DNA of 64,000 nt from Nocardia takedensis NBRC 100417 (GTDB lineage: Bacteria; Actinomycetota; Actinomycetes; Mycobacteriales; Mycobacteriaceae): contig NZ_BAGG01000123.1 of NCBI RefSeq assembly GCF_000308695.1, forward strand, positions 124,001 through 188,000, read 5' to 3'. How positions within the stretch are numbered: the first letter of the stretch is position 1; every line of letters starts with the position of its first letter. The notes under the pieces are model-generated. The model was not told the origin of the DNA and did not search any database. It saw only the letters and a program-made list of their open reading frames with translations. Shown here one piece after another: positions 7,538 to 16,442 of the stretch. The position numbers and the translations under genes are program-made.

Positions 7538-8983
7538 ATGCACTACGACAGCTTGTTCATCGGCGGCCAGTGGACTCCGCCCACCTCCTCCGAGCGCCTC
7601 GAGGTCATCTCCCCCGCCACGGTCGAGTCGGTGGGCAGCGTTCCTGTCGTCGTCCGTGCCGACGTCGACGCCGCGGTCGCCGCCGCGCGTCACGCCTTCG
7701 ACAACGGCCCGTGGCCGAAAACCCCGCCCGCCAAACGCGCGGCCCTGCTCAGCCGCGCCGCACGGCTCATCGAACAGCGCTCGGCCGACCTGCTCGCCGC
7801 GCTCACCGCCGAAGTCGGCGCCCCCGGCATGGCGAGTATGACGCTGAACCAGCTCCCCGCCACCGCGGCGCTCGACGCCTACGCCGCCCTCGCCGAGACC
7901 TTCCCGTGGAGCGAGACCCGGGTCGGCGCGTTCGGCACCTCGCGGGTCACCCGCGAACCGCGCGGCGTCGTCGCCGCCGTCACCGCGTGGAACGTTCCGC
8001 TGTTCCTGGCCGTCAACAAACTCGCCCCCGCGTTGCTGGCCGGCTGTACCCTCGTGCTCAAACCCGCGCCGCTCACCCCGATCTCGGCCAACATCGTCGC
8101 CGAGATCTTCGCCGAGGCGGGCGTGCCCGAAGGCGTGATCTCGGTGCTGCCCGCCGAAGCCGACGTCGCCGAATACCTGATCTCGCACCCGGGCGTCGAC
8201 AAGGTCACCTTCACCGGCAGCACCGCCGTCGGCCGCAAGATCGGGGCCATCGCCACCGAACAGCTCAAGAGCGTCTCGCTCGAACTCGGCGGCAAATCCG
8301 CCGCGATCCTGCTCCCGGACCTGGACATCGCCGCGAGCATCCCCGTGCTCGCCTTCTCCGGCCTGATGAACAGCGGCCAGGGCTGCGTCGCCCAGACCCG
8401 CATCCTCGCACCACGCGGCCGCTACGACGAGATCCTGGACGCGCTGGTCGACCACGTGAAGACCATGAAGGTCGGCATGCCCGACGACCCCAGCACCCAA
8501 CTCGGCCCGCTGATCTCCGAGAAGCAGCGCGAGCGCGTCGAGGGATACATCGCCAAGGGCAAGGAAGAAGGCGCGCGCCTGGTCCTGGGCGGCGGACGCC
8601 CCGAGGGCCTGGACCGCGGCTGGTTCGTCGAACCGACCATCTTCGCCGACGTCGACAACAAGTCGACGATCGCGCAGGAGGAGATCTTCGGCCCGGTGCT
8701 GTCGGTGATCCCCTACGACACCGAGGACGAGGCCGTCGCGATCGCCAACGACTCGGTCTACGGGTTGGCCGGTTCGGTGTGGACCACCGACATCGAGCAC
8801 GGCGCCGAGATCGCGGGCCGCGTCCGCACCGGCACCTTCGCGATCAACTGGTACGCCTTCGACCCGACCTCGCCGTTCGGCGGCTACAAGAACTCCGGTC
8901 TCGGCCGGGAGAACGGCCCCGAGGGGCTCGACTCGTTCTGCGAGCAGAAGTCGCTGCTCATGCCGCTGGGCTGGACCGGCTAG
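7538..8983 (+). CDS. NAD(P)-dependent aldehyde dehydrogenase (Rv0223c-type)
   Basis: The 481-residue protein has the full ALDH fold and length. The Rossmann motif FTGSTAVGRKIG, general-base Glu249 in LELGGKS, catalytic Cys283 in NSGQGCVAQTR, and the EEIFGPVLSV and FGGYKNSGLGRENG motifs are all present. It oxidises an aldehyde to the carboxylate; the substrate is unknown. The start ATG at 7538 has no Shine-Dalgarno sequence, and a near-perfect inverted repeat ends 3 bp upstream, suggesting a very short or leaderless mRNA under tight repression. A strong bidirectional hairpin follows the gene. Position matches M. tuberculosis Rv0223c. Confidence 0.93.
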   Translation: MHYDSLFIGGQWTPPTSSERLEVISPATVESVGSVPVVVRADVDAAVAAARHAFDNGPWPKTPPAKRAALLSRAARLIEQRSADLLAALTAEVGAPGMASMTLNQLPATAALDAYAALAETFPWSETRVGAFGTSRVTREPRGVVAAVTAWNVPLFLAVNKLAPALLAGCTLVLKPAPLTPISANIVAEIFAEAGVPEGVISVLPAEADVAEYLISHPGVDKVTFTGSTAVGRKIGAIATEQLKSVSLELGGKSAAILLPDLDIAASIPVLAFSGLMNSGQGCVAQTRILAPRGRYDEILDALVDHVKTMKVGMPDDPSTQLGPLISEKQRERVEGYIAKGKEEGARLVLGGGRPEGLDRGWFVEPTIFADVDNKSTIAQEEIFGPVLSVIPYDTEDEAVAIANDSVYGLAGSVWTTDIEHGAEIAGRVRTGTFAINWYAFDPTSPFGGYKNSGLGRENGPEGLDSFCEQKSLLMPLGWTG

Positions 8984-8996
8984 GACTTCCACGCGC

Positions 8997-9026
8997 GAGG
9001 GGCGAGAACTGCGGTTCTCGCCCCTC
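8997..9026. terminator. Bidirectional terminator between convergent genes
   Basis: A perfect 13-bp stem (8997-9009 with 9014-9026) closes a 4-nt loop. It lies 13 bp after the aldehyde dehydrogenase stop and overlaps the stop codon of the small minus-strand gene, so it can serve both. Confidence 0.8.
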
Positions 9027-9204
9027 AGTGCTGTCCCGAGTCGCAGACCCGCAGGATCGGTTCGCAGCGTTCGCCCGGTTCGCCCGGTTCCATCGCCACC
9101 TCGACGCTCCACCCCGGCGGCAACACGGTCTGCAACCGGCCCGCGGCCCGGCACAACGCCGTACTCACCTCGGGTGAGGCGGGCACCGACTCCAGATCGG
9201 TCAT
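9025..9204 (-). CDS. Hypothetical 59-aa protein
   Basis: The product begins MTDLESVPASPEVSTALCRAA and ends RVCDSGQH, with two cysteines in the C-terminal third and no membrane segment. A GAGAGGTGG purine tract lies about 8 bp upstream of ATG 9204. The gene converges with the aldehyde dehydrogenase and its stop codon lies in the shared terminator. I do not recognise a family. The longer frame extending upstream is Arg/Ser-rich and probably not translated. Confidence 0.5.
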   Translation of the reverse strand: MTDLESVPASPEVSTALCRAAGRLQTVLPPGWSVEVAMEPGEPGERCEPILRVCDSGQH

Positions 9205-9586
9205 ATCCCAACCACCTCTCACGTGTCGATGCCGACCGCGACGTCGTCGCGACCGCCGATAGGGGAAGCAGTCAGCCGAGGGCTGAGTGAACAGTGGAAC
9301 TCCGCGCGGCTTCAGCTTAATGGACAGCCCCTGAATGCCCGGTTCACTTTCCTCGAAACCGTCTCCTGTACAGGGCGAATGCCGACCCTGTTGGTTGAAT
9401 TCCCAACGGCGTCGACTTCGAACGGATGAGCTCGTCGGAATGACCGAACCCACTCCCGACGTCGACCCGGAGACACCGACCCGACCTGTCCCGTCTCCAC
9501 CCACGAAGCGGACCCGGCGGGTACGGTCTCGGACACCTCCCGAAACCTCGGGCGCGGATAGGAATTCATCCCGGAGAGGGGAAATC
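9205..9586. other. Divergent intergenic region
   Basis: This 382-bp region separates a small minus-strand gene from the HD-domain gene. It should contain both promoters. Open frames through it have no ribosome-binding site and look non-coding; I see no clear operator. Confidence 0.4.
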
Positions 9587-10336
9587 ATGGCTGGGCCCGA
9601 GGGATTCGGCTGGGACTGGGCGACGCGGACCGGCGGGACGCTGTCGGCGGGGCAGCGGTGGCGGTTGCGCGGCGCGCTGGCGCGGGAGATCCCGGCCCTG
9701 CTCGCGACCCGCGCGGCATGGTCCGCGAAACGGGGGCGGGGACGGCTGGAATTCGACGGCTTGCGCGTACCGGATTCGAGTCTCGCCCGTGCCACGGAGG
9801 AGAAAGCGCGGGAAACGCTGTCCGCGGCGATGCTCGAACATTCCTACCGCACCTATTTCTTCGGACGGGTGCTGGCCGACCTCGACGGCGCGCGCTACGA
9901 CGACGAACTCGTCTACGTGGCCTGCCTACTGCACGACCTGAACCTCGAGAACCCCACGGCCGGGCGCTGTTTCGCGGTCGTGGGCGGTGAACGGGCCGCC
10001 GCCTTCGCCCTGGACAACGGCGCGCCCGCCGAACGCGCCACCGCCATCGGCGCGGCCATCGCGGCCCACGTCACGCCGGGTGTGGCGGGCGACCTCACCG
10101 ACCCCGGCGGATTCGTCTCGGCGGGCGCGGCCGTCGACGTGGTCGGCGCGCGCCTGGGCGAACTCGACCGCGCCTGGGTCGCCGACCTGCTCACCCGCCA
10201 CCCCCGACACGAACTCAAACGTCACCTGGTCGCCGCTTTCCGCGCCGAAGCCGCCGCCGTCCCCGCGGGCCGCGTGGCCCTGATGCTCACCGCCGGCTTC
10301 AACCTCACCGTCCGCCTCGCCCCCTTCCCCGAATAG
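9587..10336 (+). CDS. HD-domain protein (predicted metal-dependent phosphohydrolase)
   Basis: The 249-residue product carries an HD-superfamily signature: LEHSYRTYFFGRVLA (first His) near residue 85, CLLHDLNLENP (the HD pair) near 110, and IAAHV further on. It is likely a cytosolic hydrolase of a phosphoester or nucleotide, or a cyanamide-hydratase-like HD enzyme, since the HSYRTY..LLHDL spacing is seen in that group. ATG 9587 has a good purine tract (GGAGAGGGG) upstream. The gene ends next to pckG, which is convergent, with a weak hairpin between them. Substrate unknown. Confidence 0.75.
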   Translation: MAGPEGFGWDWATRTGGTLSAGQRWRLRGALAREIPALLATRAAWSAKRGRGRLEFDGLRVPDSSLARATEEKARETLSAAMLEHSYRTYFFGRVLADLDGARYDDELVYVACLLHDLNLENPTAGRCFAVVGGERAAAFALDNGAPAERATAIGAAIAAHVTPGVAGDLTDPGGFVSAGAAVDVVGARLGELDRAWVADLLTRHPRHELKRHLVAAFRAEAAAVPAGRVALMLTAGFNLTVRLAPFPE

Positions 10337-10348
10337 CGAAACGCGGAA

Positions 10349-10377
10349 CCGCCCGCACCTCCGAGGAATGCGGGCGG
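10349..10377. terminator. Hairpin between convergent HD-domain gene and pckG
   Basis: A 9-bp perfect stem (10349-10357 with 10369-10377) and an 11-nt loop lie between the two stop codons, so it can act for both genes. No T-run follows on the plus strand beyond CTT. Confidence 0.6.
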
Positions 10378-10391
10378 CTTCGAGTGGGGAA

Positions 10392-12224
10392 TCAGGCGAG
10401 GCGCTGTTTGAGGGCCTCGAATTCGTCGCGGACTCCGGAGGGGAGTTTGTCCCCGACGAACTGGAACCATTCCTCGATCAGCGGGATCTCCTTGCGCCAT
10501 TCCTCGGCGTCGACCTTCAGGGCCTCGTCGACGTCGGCGGCTTCCACGTCCAGACCTTCCAGATCCATCTGGGCGGCGGTGGGGACGTGCCCGATCGCGG
10601 TGGACTCGGCCTCCGCCGAACCCTCGATGCGGCCGACGATCCACTCCAGCACGCGGGAGTTCTCGCCGAATCCGGGCCACAGGAAGCGGCCGTCGTCGCC
10701 GCGACGGAACCAGTTGACGTAGAAGATCTTCGGCAGCTTGCCCGCGTCCGCGTTCTTGCCGACGTTGATCCAGTGGTTCAGGTAGTCACCGACGTGGTAG
10801 CCCATGAACGGGATCATCGCCATCGGGTCGCGACGCACGGTGCCGACCTTGCCCTCCGCGGCGGCGGTCTGCTCCGAGGACAGCGTGGCGCCCATGAACA
10901 CGCCGTGCTGCCAGTCGAAGGACTCGGTCACCAGCGGGACGGTGGTCTTGCGGCGTCCGCCGAACAGGATCGCCGAGATCGGCACACCCTGCGGGTCGTC
11001 CCATTCCGGCGCCAGGATCGGGCACTGCGACATCGGCGTGCAGTAGCGCGAGTTCGGGTGCGCGGCAAGGGTTTCGGTCTCCCGCAGGTACCAGTCGTTG
11101 CCCTTCCAGTCGATCAGGTGATCGGGCTCGCCCTCCAAACCCTCCCACCAGACGTCGTTGTTGTCGGTCTTGGCGACGTTGGTGTAGACGGTGTTGCCCG
11201 CCTCCATGGTGGCCATGGCGTTCGGGTTGGAGCTGCGGTTGGTGCCGGGCGCGACGCCGAAGAAACCGAATTCCGGGTTCACCGCGTACAGGCGACCGTC
11301 CTCGCCGAAACGCATCCAGGCGATGTCGTCGCCCAGGGTCTCCGCGCGCCAGCCGGGAACCGTCGGCTGGATCATCGCGAGGTTGGTCTTGCCGCAGGCG
11401 CTCGGGAACGCCGCCGCGATGTAGTACGCCTTGTTCTCCGGGGAGATCAGCTTGAGGATGAGCATGTGCTCGGCCAGCCAGCCCTCGTCGTGGGCCATCG
11501 CCGAGGCGATCCGCAGCGAGTAGCACTTCTTGCCGAGCAGCGCGTTGCCGCCGTAGCCGGACCCGTAGGACCAGATCTCGCGGGCCTCGGGGAAGTGGGT
11601 GATGTACTTGGTGTCGTTGCACGGCCACGGCACGTCGGCCTGACCCTCGGCCAGCGGAGCGCCCACCGAGTGCAGCGCCTTGACGAAGGGGCGATCCGCG
11701 CCCAGCTTCTCCAGCGCCGCCGCGCCCATGCGGGTCATCACGCGCATCGACACGACCACGTACTCGGAGTCGGTGATCTCCACGCCGAGCTTCGGGTCGG
11801 CCGCGCCGAGCGGGCCCATGCAGAACGGGACCACGTACATCGTGCGGCCCTTCATCGCACCGCGGTACAGCTCGGTCATGGTGGCGCGCATCTCGGCCGG
11901 GTCGACCCAGTTGTTGGTCGGGCCCGCGTCCGCCTCGGACTCCGAACAGATGTAGGTGCGCGATTCCACCCGCGCCACGTCGGAGGGGTCCGACAGGGCG
12001 AGGAAGGAGTTCGGCTTCTTCTTGGGGTCGAGGCGCTGGAAGGTGCCCGCCGCGACGAGCTGGTCGGTCAGCCGCTCCCATTCCTCCTCGGAACCGTCCG
12101 CCCACACCACCCGGTCGGGCTGAGTGAGTTCTGCAACTTCCTGTACCCAGGCGAGTAGTTCGCTATGCTCGGTCGGCGCTTTGCCGTCGGATCCACGAAG
12201 ACCAGGAATGGTCGCTGAGGTCAT
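10392..12224 (-). CDS. pckG: Phosphoenolpyruvate carboxykinase (GTP)
   Basis: The 610-residue product has the usual length of GTP-dependent PEPCK. It interconverts oxaloacetate plus GTP and phosphoenolpyruvate plus CO2 plus GDP, the first committed step of gluconeogenesis. The kinase-1 P-loop PSACGKTN (Lys279), the substrate loop PWPCNDTKYITHFPE, and the motif NPEFGFFGVAPGTN are all visible. ATG 12224 is preceded by AGGAG at a 6-nt spacing. A 250-bp leader region with an inverted repeat lies upstream, suggesting carbon-source regulation. In M. tuberculosis pckA (Rv0211) sits beside the same two GTPase-like genes. Confidence 0.97.
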   Translation of the reverse strand: MTSATIPGLRGSDGKAPTEHSELLAWVQEVAELTQPDRVVWADGSEEEWERLTDQLVAAGTFQRLDPKKKPNSFLALSDPSDVARVESRTYICSESEADAGPTNNWVDPAEMRATMTELYRGAMKGRTMYVVPFCMGPLGAADPKLGVEITDSEYVVVSMRVMTRMGAAALEKLGADRPFVKALHSVGAPLAEGQADVPWPCNDTKYITHFPEAREIWSYGSGYGGNALLGKKCYSLRIASAMAHDEGWLAEHMLILKLISPENKAYYIAAAFPSACGKTNLAMIQPTVPGWRAETLGDDIAWMRFGEDGRLYAVNPEFGFFGVAPGTNRSSNPNAMATMEAGNTVYTNVAKTDNNDVWWEGLEGEPDHLIDWKGNDWYLRETETLAAHPNSRYCTPMSQCPILAPEWDDPQGVPISAILFGGRRKTTVPLVTESFDWQHGVFMGATLSSEQTAAAEGKVGTVRRDPMAMIPFMGYHVGDYLNHWINVGKNADAGKLPKIFYVNWFRRGDDGRFLWPGFGENSRVLEWIVGRIEGSAEAESTAIGHVPTAAQMDLEGLDVEAADVDEALKVDAEEWRKEIPLIEEWFQFVGDKLPSGVRDEFEALKQRLA

Positions 12225-12477
12225 GAAACTCTCCTGAGATTGGCGGTGCGTCGATGCTTCGCCACTCTGGCCCGAGGCCCATGACCAGCGCGAACACATC
12301 AAGCGCCACCGTTGGCGGGTAGGCACCCGCTACGACCAGTCGAATGCGCGCCCCGGCTGGACGGCGTACTTGGACGAAGCGGACGCCCAGGTTCCTGCCA
12401 TAGAGGTTAACGCGATGTGACGGTCCGTACGGCACCGGGTACTTATCGAATACCCGTTTAGTTACCAATCCAACAAA
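12225..12477 (-). promoter_or_regulatory. pckG promoter/leader with inverted repeat
   Basis: This gap holds the pckG control region. Positions 12436-12441 (CGGGTA) and 12451-12456 (TACCCG) form a 6-bp inverted repeat with a 9-bp spacer, inside an unusually A/T-rich patch (12440-12480) that looks like the core promoter. The repeat could be an operator. No riboswitch motif is recognised. Confidence 0.45.
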
Positions 12478-14310
12478 TCAGCCGAACCGATCGATCACGG
12501 CGATATCGCGCTCACAGGCCGCGAGTTGGGCAGGTTGCTCGGCCACTGCTCGCCGGATCCGCGTCTCCAATTCCGCGACTCTCCGGTCCGTGTCGAGGAT
12601 TCGGGCCGCGCTCGCGCGCACCACCCGATCCGACCATTCGGTCTCGGCTCCCACCAACGCCGTCGCGACCCGCTGCTCGAGCTGGGCTTTCACGTTCACC
12701 AACGCCTCGGCGAGCCACTGCCGCACGTGTGCGCGGTCGGCCACCTGCCGCCGGGCCCGCACCACCCACCAAGCGACGAGCGCGCCGAGCAGGAGTGTCA
12801 CAGGGATGCTGGCGACGTCCAGAGCGGGCACCAGCGCCAGCGGCGAGACCAGCAGCCGACCCAATCCGACGCCCGCCGACGCGCCCAACGCGATCATGAG
12901 GTGATCTTCGACACCCCGGTGCCTCGGCTCGGGTTCCGGGCCGACCCGCGGCGCCGGATCGCGCCGCCGCTGCGGCACGGTGATCGCGCCGACGTCGGTG
13001 GCGGCCAGGCGGGTGAGCAGATCCGCGAAGCGCCGGTCGATGCCCTGATCGACGGCACCGGTCAATTCGGTGACGGCGTGTTGCAGACGCGCGGGATAGT
13101 CCTCGAATTCGGCGGGAGGCAGCCGATCCAACTCGGCGCGCGCCGCCACGTGCAAGGCCCTGACCTGCCCGCCGACCTCGGTCAGCAGATCCACCCTGGC
13201 CAGATGCAGGTGACCGCGCAACGTCGACATGGCCGTGGCGCGACCGCTGTCGCGACCCGCGATCAGTTCCGCGCGCTCGGCACGCAAGCGCGTCGTCTCC
13301 GCGCCCGAGCGCAGCGTGCTCACCTGCGCCGCGATCCGCTCGCGAGTCTCGGCCAGCACGCGTCCGGTCAGGATGGCCTGTCGATGCGGGTCGCCCGCCG
13401 CCGCACCCGCCGCCGCGGTCAACGCCGCGTGCAGCGCGCTCAGACCGGACCGGTCCAGCAGCGCCGGGTCGCCGCTCGCGCGGGCCGCGGCGGCCAACCG
13501 GGCCGAGACCGCGAACAGGTCCGCCTCGCCCAAGCCGTGCACGGCCAGCAGTTCCAGATTGCGCTCACGCACCGATCGCCAGTCGGCGTAGGCGTGGATG
13601 CCGTTCATCGCCAGCAGCACGCGCGTGCCCTCACCGCGCAACCCGGTCAGCAGACGCAAGGTGTCCGCCCCGAGGGCACTTCCCGCATCCAGCAGGATCA
13701 GCGCGACCGGCACGGGCACGCCGACCACACCGGAACTCGCTTCGGACCGCAGAAGCGGAGTGCCGGGCGGGCCCGCGGTCGCGTCGGGCCGCATGAGCGG
13801 AGCACCGGCGGTCGCCTCGGGCCGCGGAAGCGGAGCACCGGATGCGCCCCAGATGGCTTCGGGGCGAACGGACGGCGCGCCGGATGCGGCCGTGGTGGTC
13901 TCGTGCCTTGTGGGCGTGCCGCCAACCGGTCGGTGGGCGGTGATGTCGGACATCGGCTCGGTCAGGTCCGCACGGGGCTCGAAGCGCGCGAGTTCGGTGC
14001 GCAGCAGCGCGGTGTTGGCGTCGTCCGGGCCGATCAGCGCGACCTTCGCCGCCGCGCCCGCACCGCGCACGGCGGTCAGCAGCGCCGCGCCCTGCGGATT
14101 CCAGCGGGCCACCACGGCCGCCGCTTCCCGAGGAAGATCCGCCGCCTCCCGACGGAGTTCAGCCGCCGCGTCCCCAGGCGGGTCAGCCGCTGCGCTCCTG
14201 GCGAGATCGGCTCGCCCACCGGGACGGCCCGTCGACTCCCGAGGAAGATCCGCCGACTCCCGAGAGGCCGCCTCGCCGGAGGTTCGTCGTGCCGGATCAG
14301 AGTCCGGCAC
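12478..14310 (-). CDS. Dynamin-like GTPase-related membrane protein, degenerate (Rv0210-type)
   Basis: The 610-residue product resembles membrane-bound dynamin-like proteins: an N-terminal nucleotide-binding-like domain, long amphipathic helices, two adjacent hydrophobic segments (about residues 475-520), then another helical region (about 520-610). The nucleotide motifs are eroded. The Walker A position reads LIGPDDANTAL, and the base-recognition NKxD position reads AMNGIHA, so GTP hydrolysis is doubtful. Between them an inserted stretch repeats variants of SGAPLxRPEA. GTG 14310 overlaps the end of the upstream partner gene by 14 bp, implying translational coupling. The pair lies upstream of pckG on the same strand, as Rv0209-Rv0210 do in M. 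tuberculosis. A role in membrane remodelling is inferred only. Confidence 0.6.
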   Translation of the reverse strand: MPDSDPARRTSGEAASRESADLPRESTGRPGGRADLARSAAADPPGDAAAELRREAADLPREAAAVVARWNPQGAALLTAVRGAGAAAKVALIGPDDANTALLRTELARFEPRADLTEPMSDITAHRPVGGTPTRHETTTAASGAPSVRPEAIWGASGAPLPRPEATAGAPLMRPDATAGPPGTPLLRSEASSGVVGVPVPVALILLDAGSALGADTLRLLTGLRGEGTRVLLAMNGIHAYADWRSVRERNLELLAVHGLGEADLFAVSARLAAAARASGDPALLDRSGLSALHAALTAAAGAAAGDPHRQAILTGRVLAETRERIAAQVSTLRSGAETTRLRAERAELIAGRDSGRATAMSTLRGHLHLARVDLLTEVGGQVRALHVAARAELDRLPPAEFEDYPARLQHAVTELTGAVDQGIDRRFADLLTRLAATDVGAITVPQRRRDPAPRVGPEPEPRHRGVEDHLMIALGASAGVGLGRLLVSPLALVPALDVASIPVTLLLGALVAWWVVRARRQVADRAHVRQWLAEALVNVKAQLEQRVATALVGAETEWSDRVVRASAARILDTDRRVAELETRIRRAVAEQPAQLAACERDIAVIDRFG

Positions 14311-15439
14311 TGCTCATCCGCTCCCACAGCCTGATGTAGCCGTTGTGCACTCGCAGGGCGGCGCGGCGGGCTCGTGGCGGCATATCGCTGCCGACGACGG
14401 CCCGCCAGCGGACCGCGCGCTGGAGTGCGTCGTCGGCGTCGGCGGGCGCGGGTGACGGGTAGCCGGCGGCCAGGTGCGCGACCGACGGATCGGCCAGGCC
14501 CGCGCACAATCCCAGCCACATCGCGTCGTCGCCGTAGAGGTAGTTCTCCAACACGTCGCGCGCGCCGCCGTCGGCGGGCAGCGCGCGGGCGGCCAACCGG
14601 GCCAGTTCGTCGAGCAGGCGTCCGCCGCGTTGCGCGGAGACCTGCTCGTAGCGGCGGTGCAGGAGGCGGTGCAGCGGGTCGATCCCGGCGGCCGCGTGCA
14701 TCAGTTGCAGGATCGCGTGCGGCCCGAGCGACGGATCGGCGCGCAGGGCGGTCAACGCGCAGGCCACGCCGTAGAGATCCCAGCGGTGCAGCAGCGTCTC
14801 GCGTTCGGCGACATCGGGACCGGCCGCCGGGGAGACGAACAGGTCCGGTGACAACGTCAGTGACGGGTCGGCGGAGGCGGCCAGGCGACGCAGGGTCGCC
14901 ATGTCCTCCTCGGTGATCGCGCCCGCCCGCGTGCGCGCCGCCAGCGAGGCCACCACCGGCAGGGTGAGGACGCCCAGTTCGCGGCTGTACTGGTCGGCGG
15001 CCACGACCGCGTCGCCCCACCGCGAGCCGATCGCGTCGGCCTTGTTCAGCACGACCACGGTGCGCGAGGGCTCGAGCGTGGCCAGTACCCGGCGGTCGGC
15101 GGGCGACGGCGAGCCGGACAGCACGTAGACGACGATGTCGGCGTCGAGTTCGGGGTCGGGCGAGCCGGGTTCGTCGACCGGGCCGGTCTCGGCGGCCGAC
15201 ATCAGCGCCAGCGCGTGCAGCACGGTGGTCCGACCGGTGTGCGCGCGGCCCGCGACCTGGATGCGCGGCGGGCGGTGCCACACGTTGACGGCGACGCTCG
15301 CGTGATAGCCGATCCCGGTGTCGGCCCCCGCCGCGTCGCGCAGGTCGGCCAGCAGTCGGTCGAGTTGGTCCCGTTCCCTGGTCGGCGTCGGCACTCCGCG
15401 TTCGCGTGGCCTGCCTTGGAATCCGGTGGCTGTCGACAT
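14297..15439 (-). CDS. Dynamin-like GTPase-related protein (Rv0209-type)
   Basis: The 380-residue product has a P-loop-like VAGRAHTGRTTVLHAL near residue 62, in which Arg stands where the Walker A Lys is expected. A DIVVYVLSGSPSPADRR stretch and a canonical VVLNKADAIG (G4) motif follow. The C-terminal half is helical. It is the soluble-looking partner of the downstream membrane protein, with which it overlaps by 14 bp. ATG 15439 is preceded by GGGGAGTGACC. Family members act in membrane fission or fusion in other bacteria; for this pair I infer only a related role. Confidence 0.65.
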   Translation of the reverse strand: MSTATGFQGRPRERGVPTPTRERDQLDRLLADLRDAAGADTGIGYHASVAVNVWHRPPRIQVAGRAHTGRTTVLHALALMSAAETGPVDEPGSPDPELDADIVVYVLSGSPSPADRRVLATLEPSRTVVVLNKADAIGSRWGDAVVAADQYSRELGVLTLPVVASLAARTRAGAITEEDMATLRRLAASADPSLTLSPDLFVSPAAGPDVAERETLLHRWDLYGVACALTALRADPSLGPHAILQLMHAAAGIDPLHRLLHRRYEQVSAQRGGRLLDELARLAARALPADGGARDVLENYLYGDDAMWLGLCAGLADPSVAHLAAGYPSPAPADADDALQRAVRWRAVVGSDMPPRARRAALRVHNGYIRLWERMSSAGL

Positions 15440-15492
15440 GGTCACTCCCCCTCGTGTCGCTGCGATTCTGTCAGAAGGCGGCGACCGACCGC

Positions 15493-16284
15493 TCAGTGTG
15501 CGGTGCTCCCGCTCACGTATTTGTTGACCGTACGCACGGCCCAGCCGGGGGCGTATTTGGCGGCGAGGGCCAGCGCTTTGGTGCGTGCGCCGATCTCGTA
15601 GTGCACGCGCGGGAGTCGGCCGCGGCGGGAGGTGATCTCGTGGATGCCGCGGGCGACGTCCTCGGCGGTGAGGTGGACGCCGAGCGAGCGGGTGGAGGCG
15701 GTGTCGACGCCGTCGACCATGGCGGTGGCGACGAACAGCGGCCAGACCGCGAGGACCCGGATGTCGTGGCGTTCCCATTCCAGATCCAGTGCCTCGGTGA
15801 GGCTCTTGACCGCGGATTTGGTGGCGCCGTAGGTGGCGAGTTCGGGTTGGCCGTAGATGGCCGAGGCCGAGCACAGGTTGACCACTTGCGCGCCGGGGGT
15901 GTCGCGCAGGTAGCGGAAGGCCGCGTGCGTGCCGGTCAGCACGCCGCCGAGGTTGACCGCGACGATCGCGCGGTGGGCGGACAGGTCCATCTCCTCGAAG
16001 GGGCCCGCGCGCAGGATGCCCGCGTTGTTGACCAGGATGTCGAGTCGCCCGGTGGCGGTGTGGAACTCGGCCAGTCGCTCGGCCCAGTGCGTGTCGTCGG
16101 TCACATCGAGGACGCCGGTGGTGGCCGTTCCGCCCGCCGCGGTGATGTCGGCGGCCAGCCGGGACAGGCCGACCTCGTCGATGTCGTACCCGCCGACGTG
16201 ATAGCCGTGAGCGGCGTAACGCAGGGCCGTCGCCCGTCCGATTCCGGCCGCCGCACCGGTGATGAACACCGTCGGTGAGTTCAT
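15493..16284 (-). CDS. Short-chain dehydrogenase/reductase
   Basis: The 263-residue protein is a classical SDR. It has the cofactor loop TGAAAGIGRATA, the LVNNAGILRAG motif, catalytic Ser (NLCSAS), and the YGATK active-site Tyr/Lys. An acidic residue after strand 2 (YDIDEVG) suggests NAD rather than NADP. The C-terminal part is longer and hydrophobic, as in SDRs acting on fatty acyl or steroid substrates. It lies 53 bp upstream of the GTPase pair on the same strand and may share their transcript. Substrate unknown. Confidence 0.88.
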   Translation of the reverse strand: MNSPTVFITGAAAGIGRATALRYAAHGYHVGGYDIDEVGLSRLAADITAAGGTATTGVLDVTDDTHWAERLAEFHTATGRLDILVNNAGILRAGPFEEMDLSAHRAIVAVNLGGVLTGTHAAFRYLRDTPGAQVVNLCSASAIYGQPELATYGATKSAVKSLTEALDLEWERHDIRVLAVWPLFVATAMVDGVDTASTRSLGVHLTAEDVARGIHEITSRRGRLPRVHYEIGARTKALALAAKYAPGWAVRTVNKYVSGSTAH

Positions 16285-16442
16285 GTCCGGCAGTGTAGTC
16301 GCGCCGCTCGGCGCTATAACCGGGGTTCACAGACACCCTCCCATCCCCTACCCTCGATCCAGGTCGGCATCGATATCGGTGCGCAACTTCGCCTTTCGAG
16401 CGAAACCGGCCGGATACGCCGGAACCCGCCCAGGAGGTCGCG

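Noticed and set aside
12163..12468. 101-residue minus-strand frame in the pckG leader
   Set aside because: It overlaps the pckG start region and lacks a ribosome-binding site or recognisable features.
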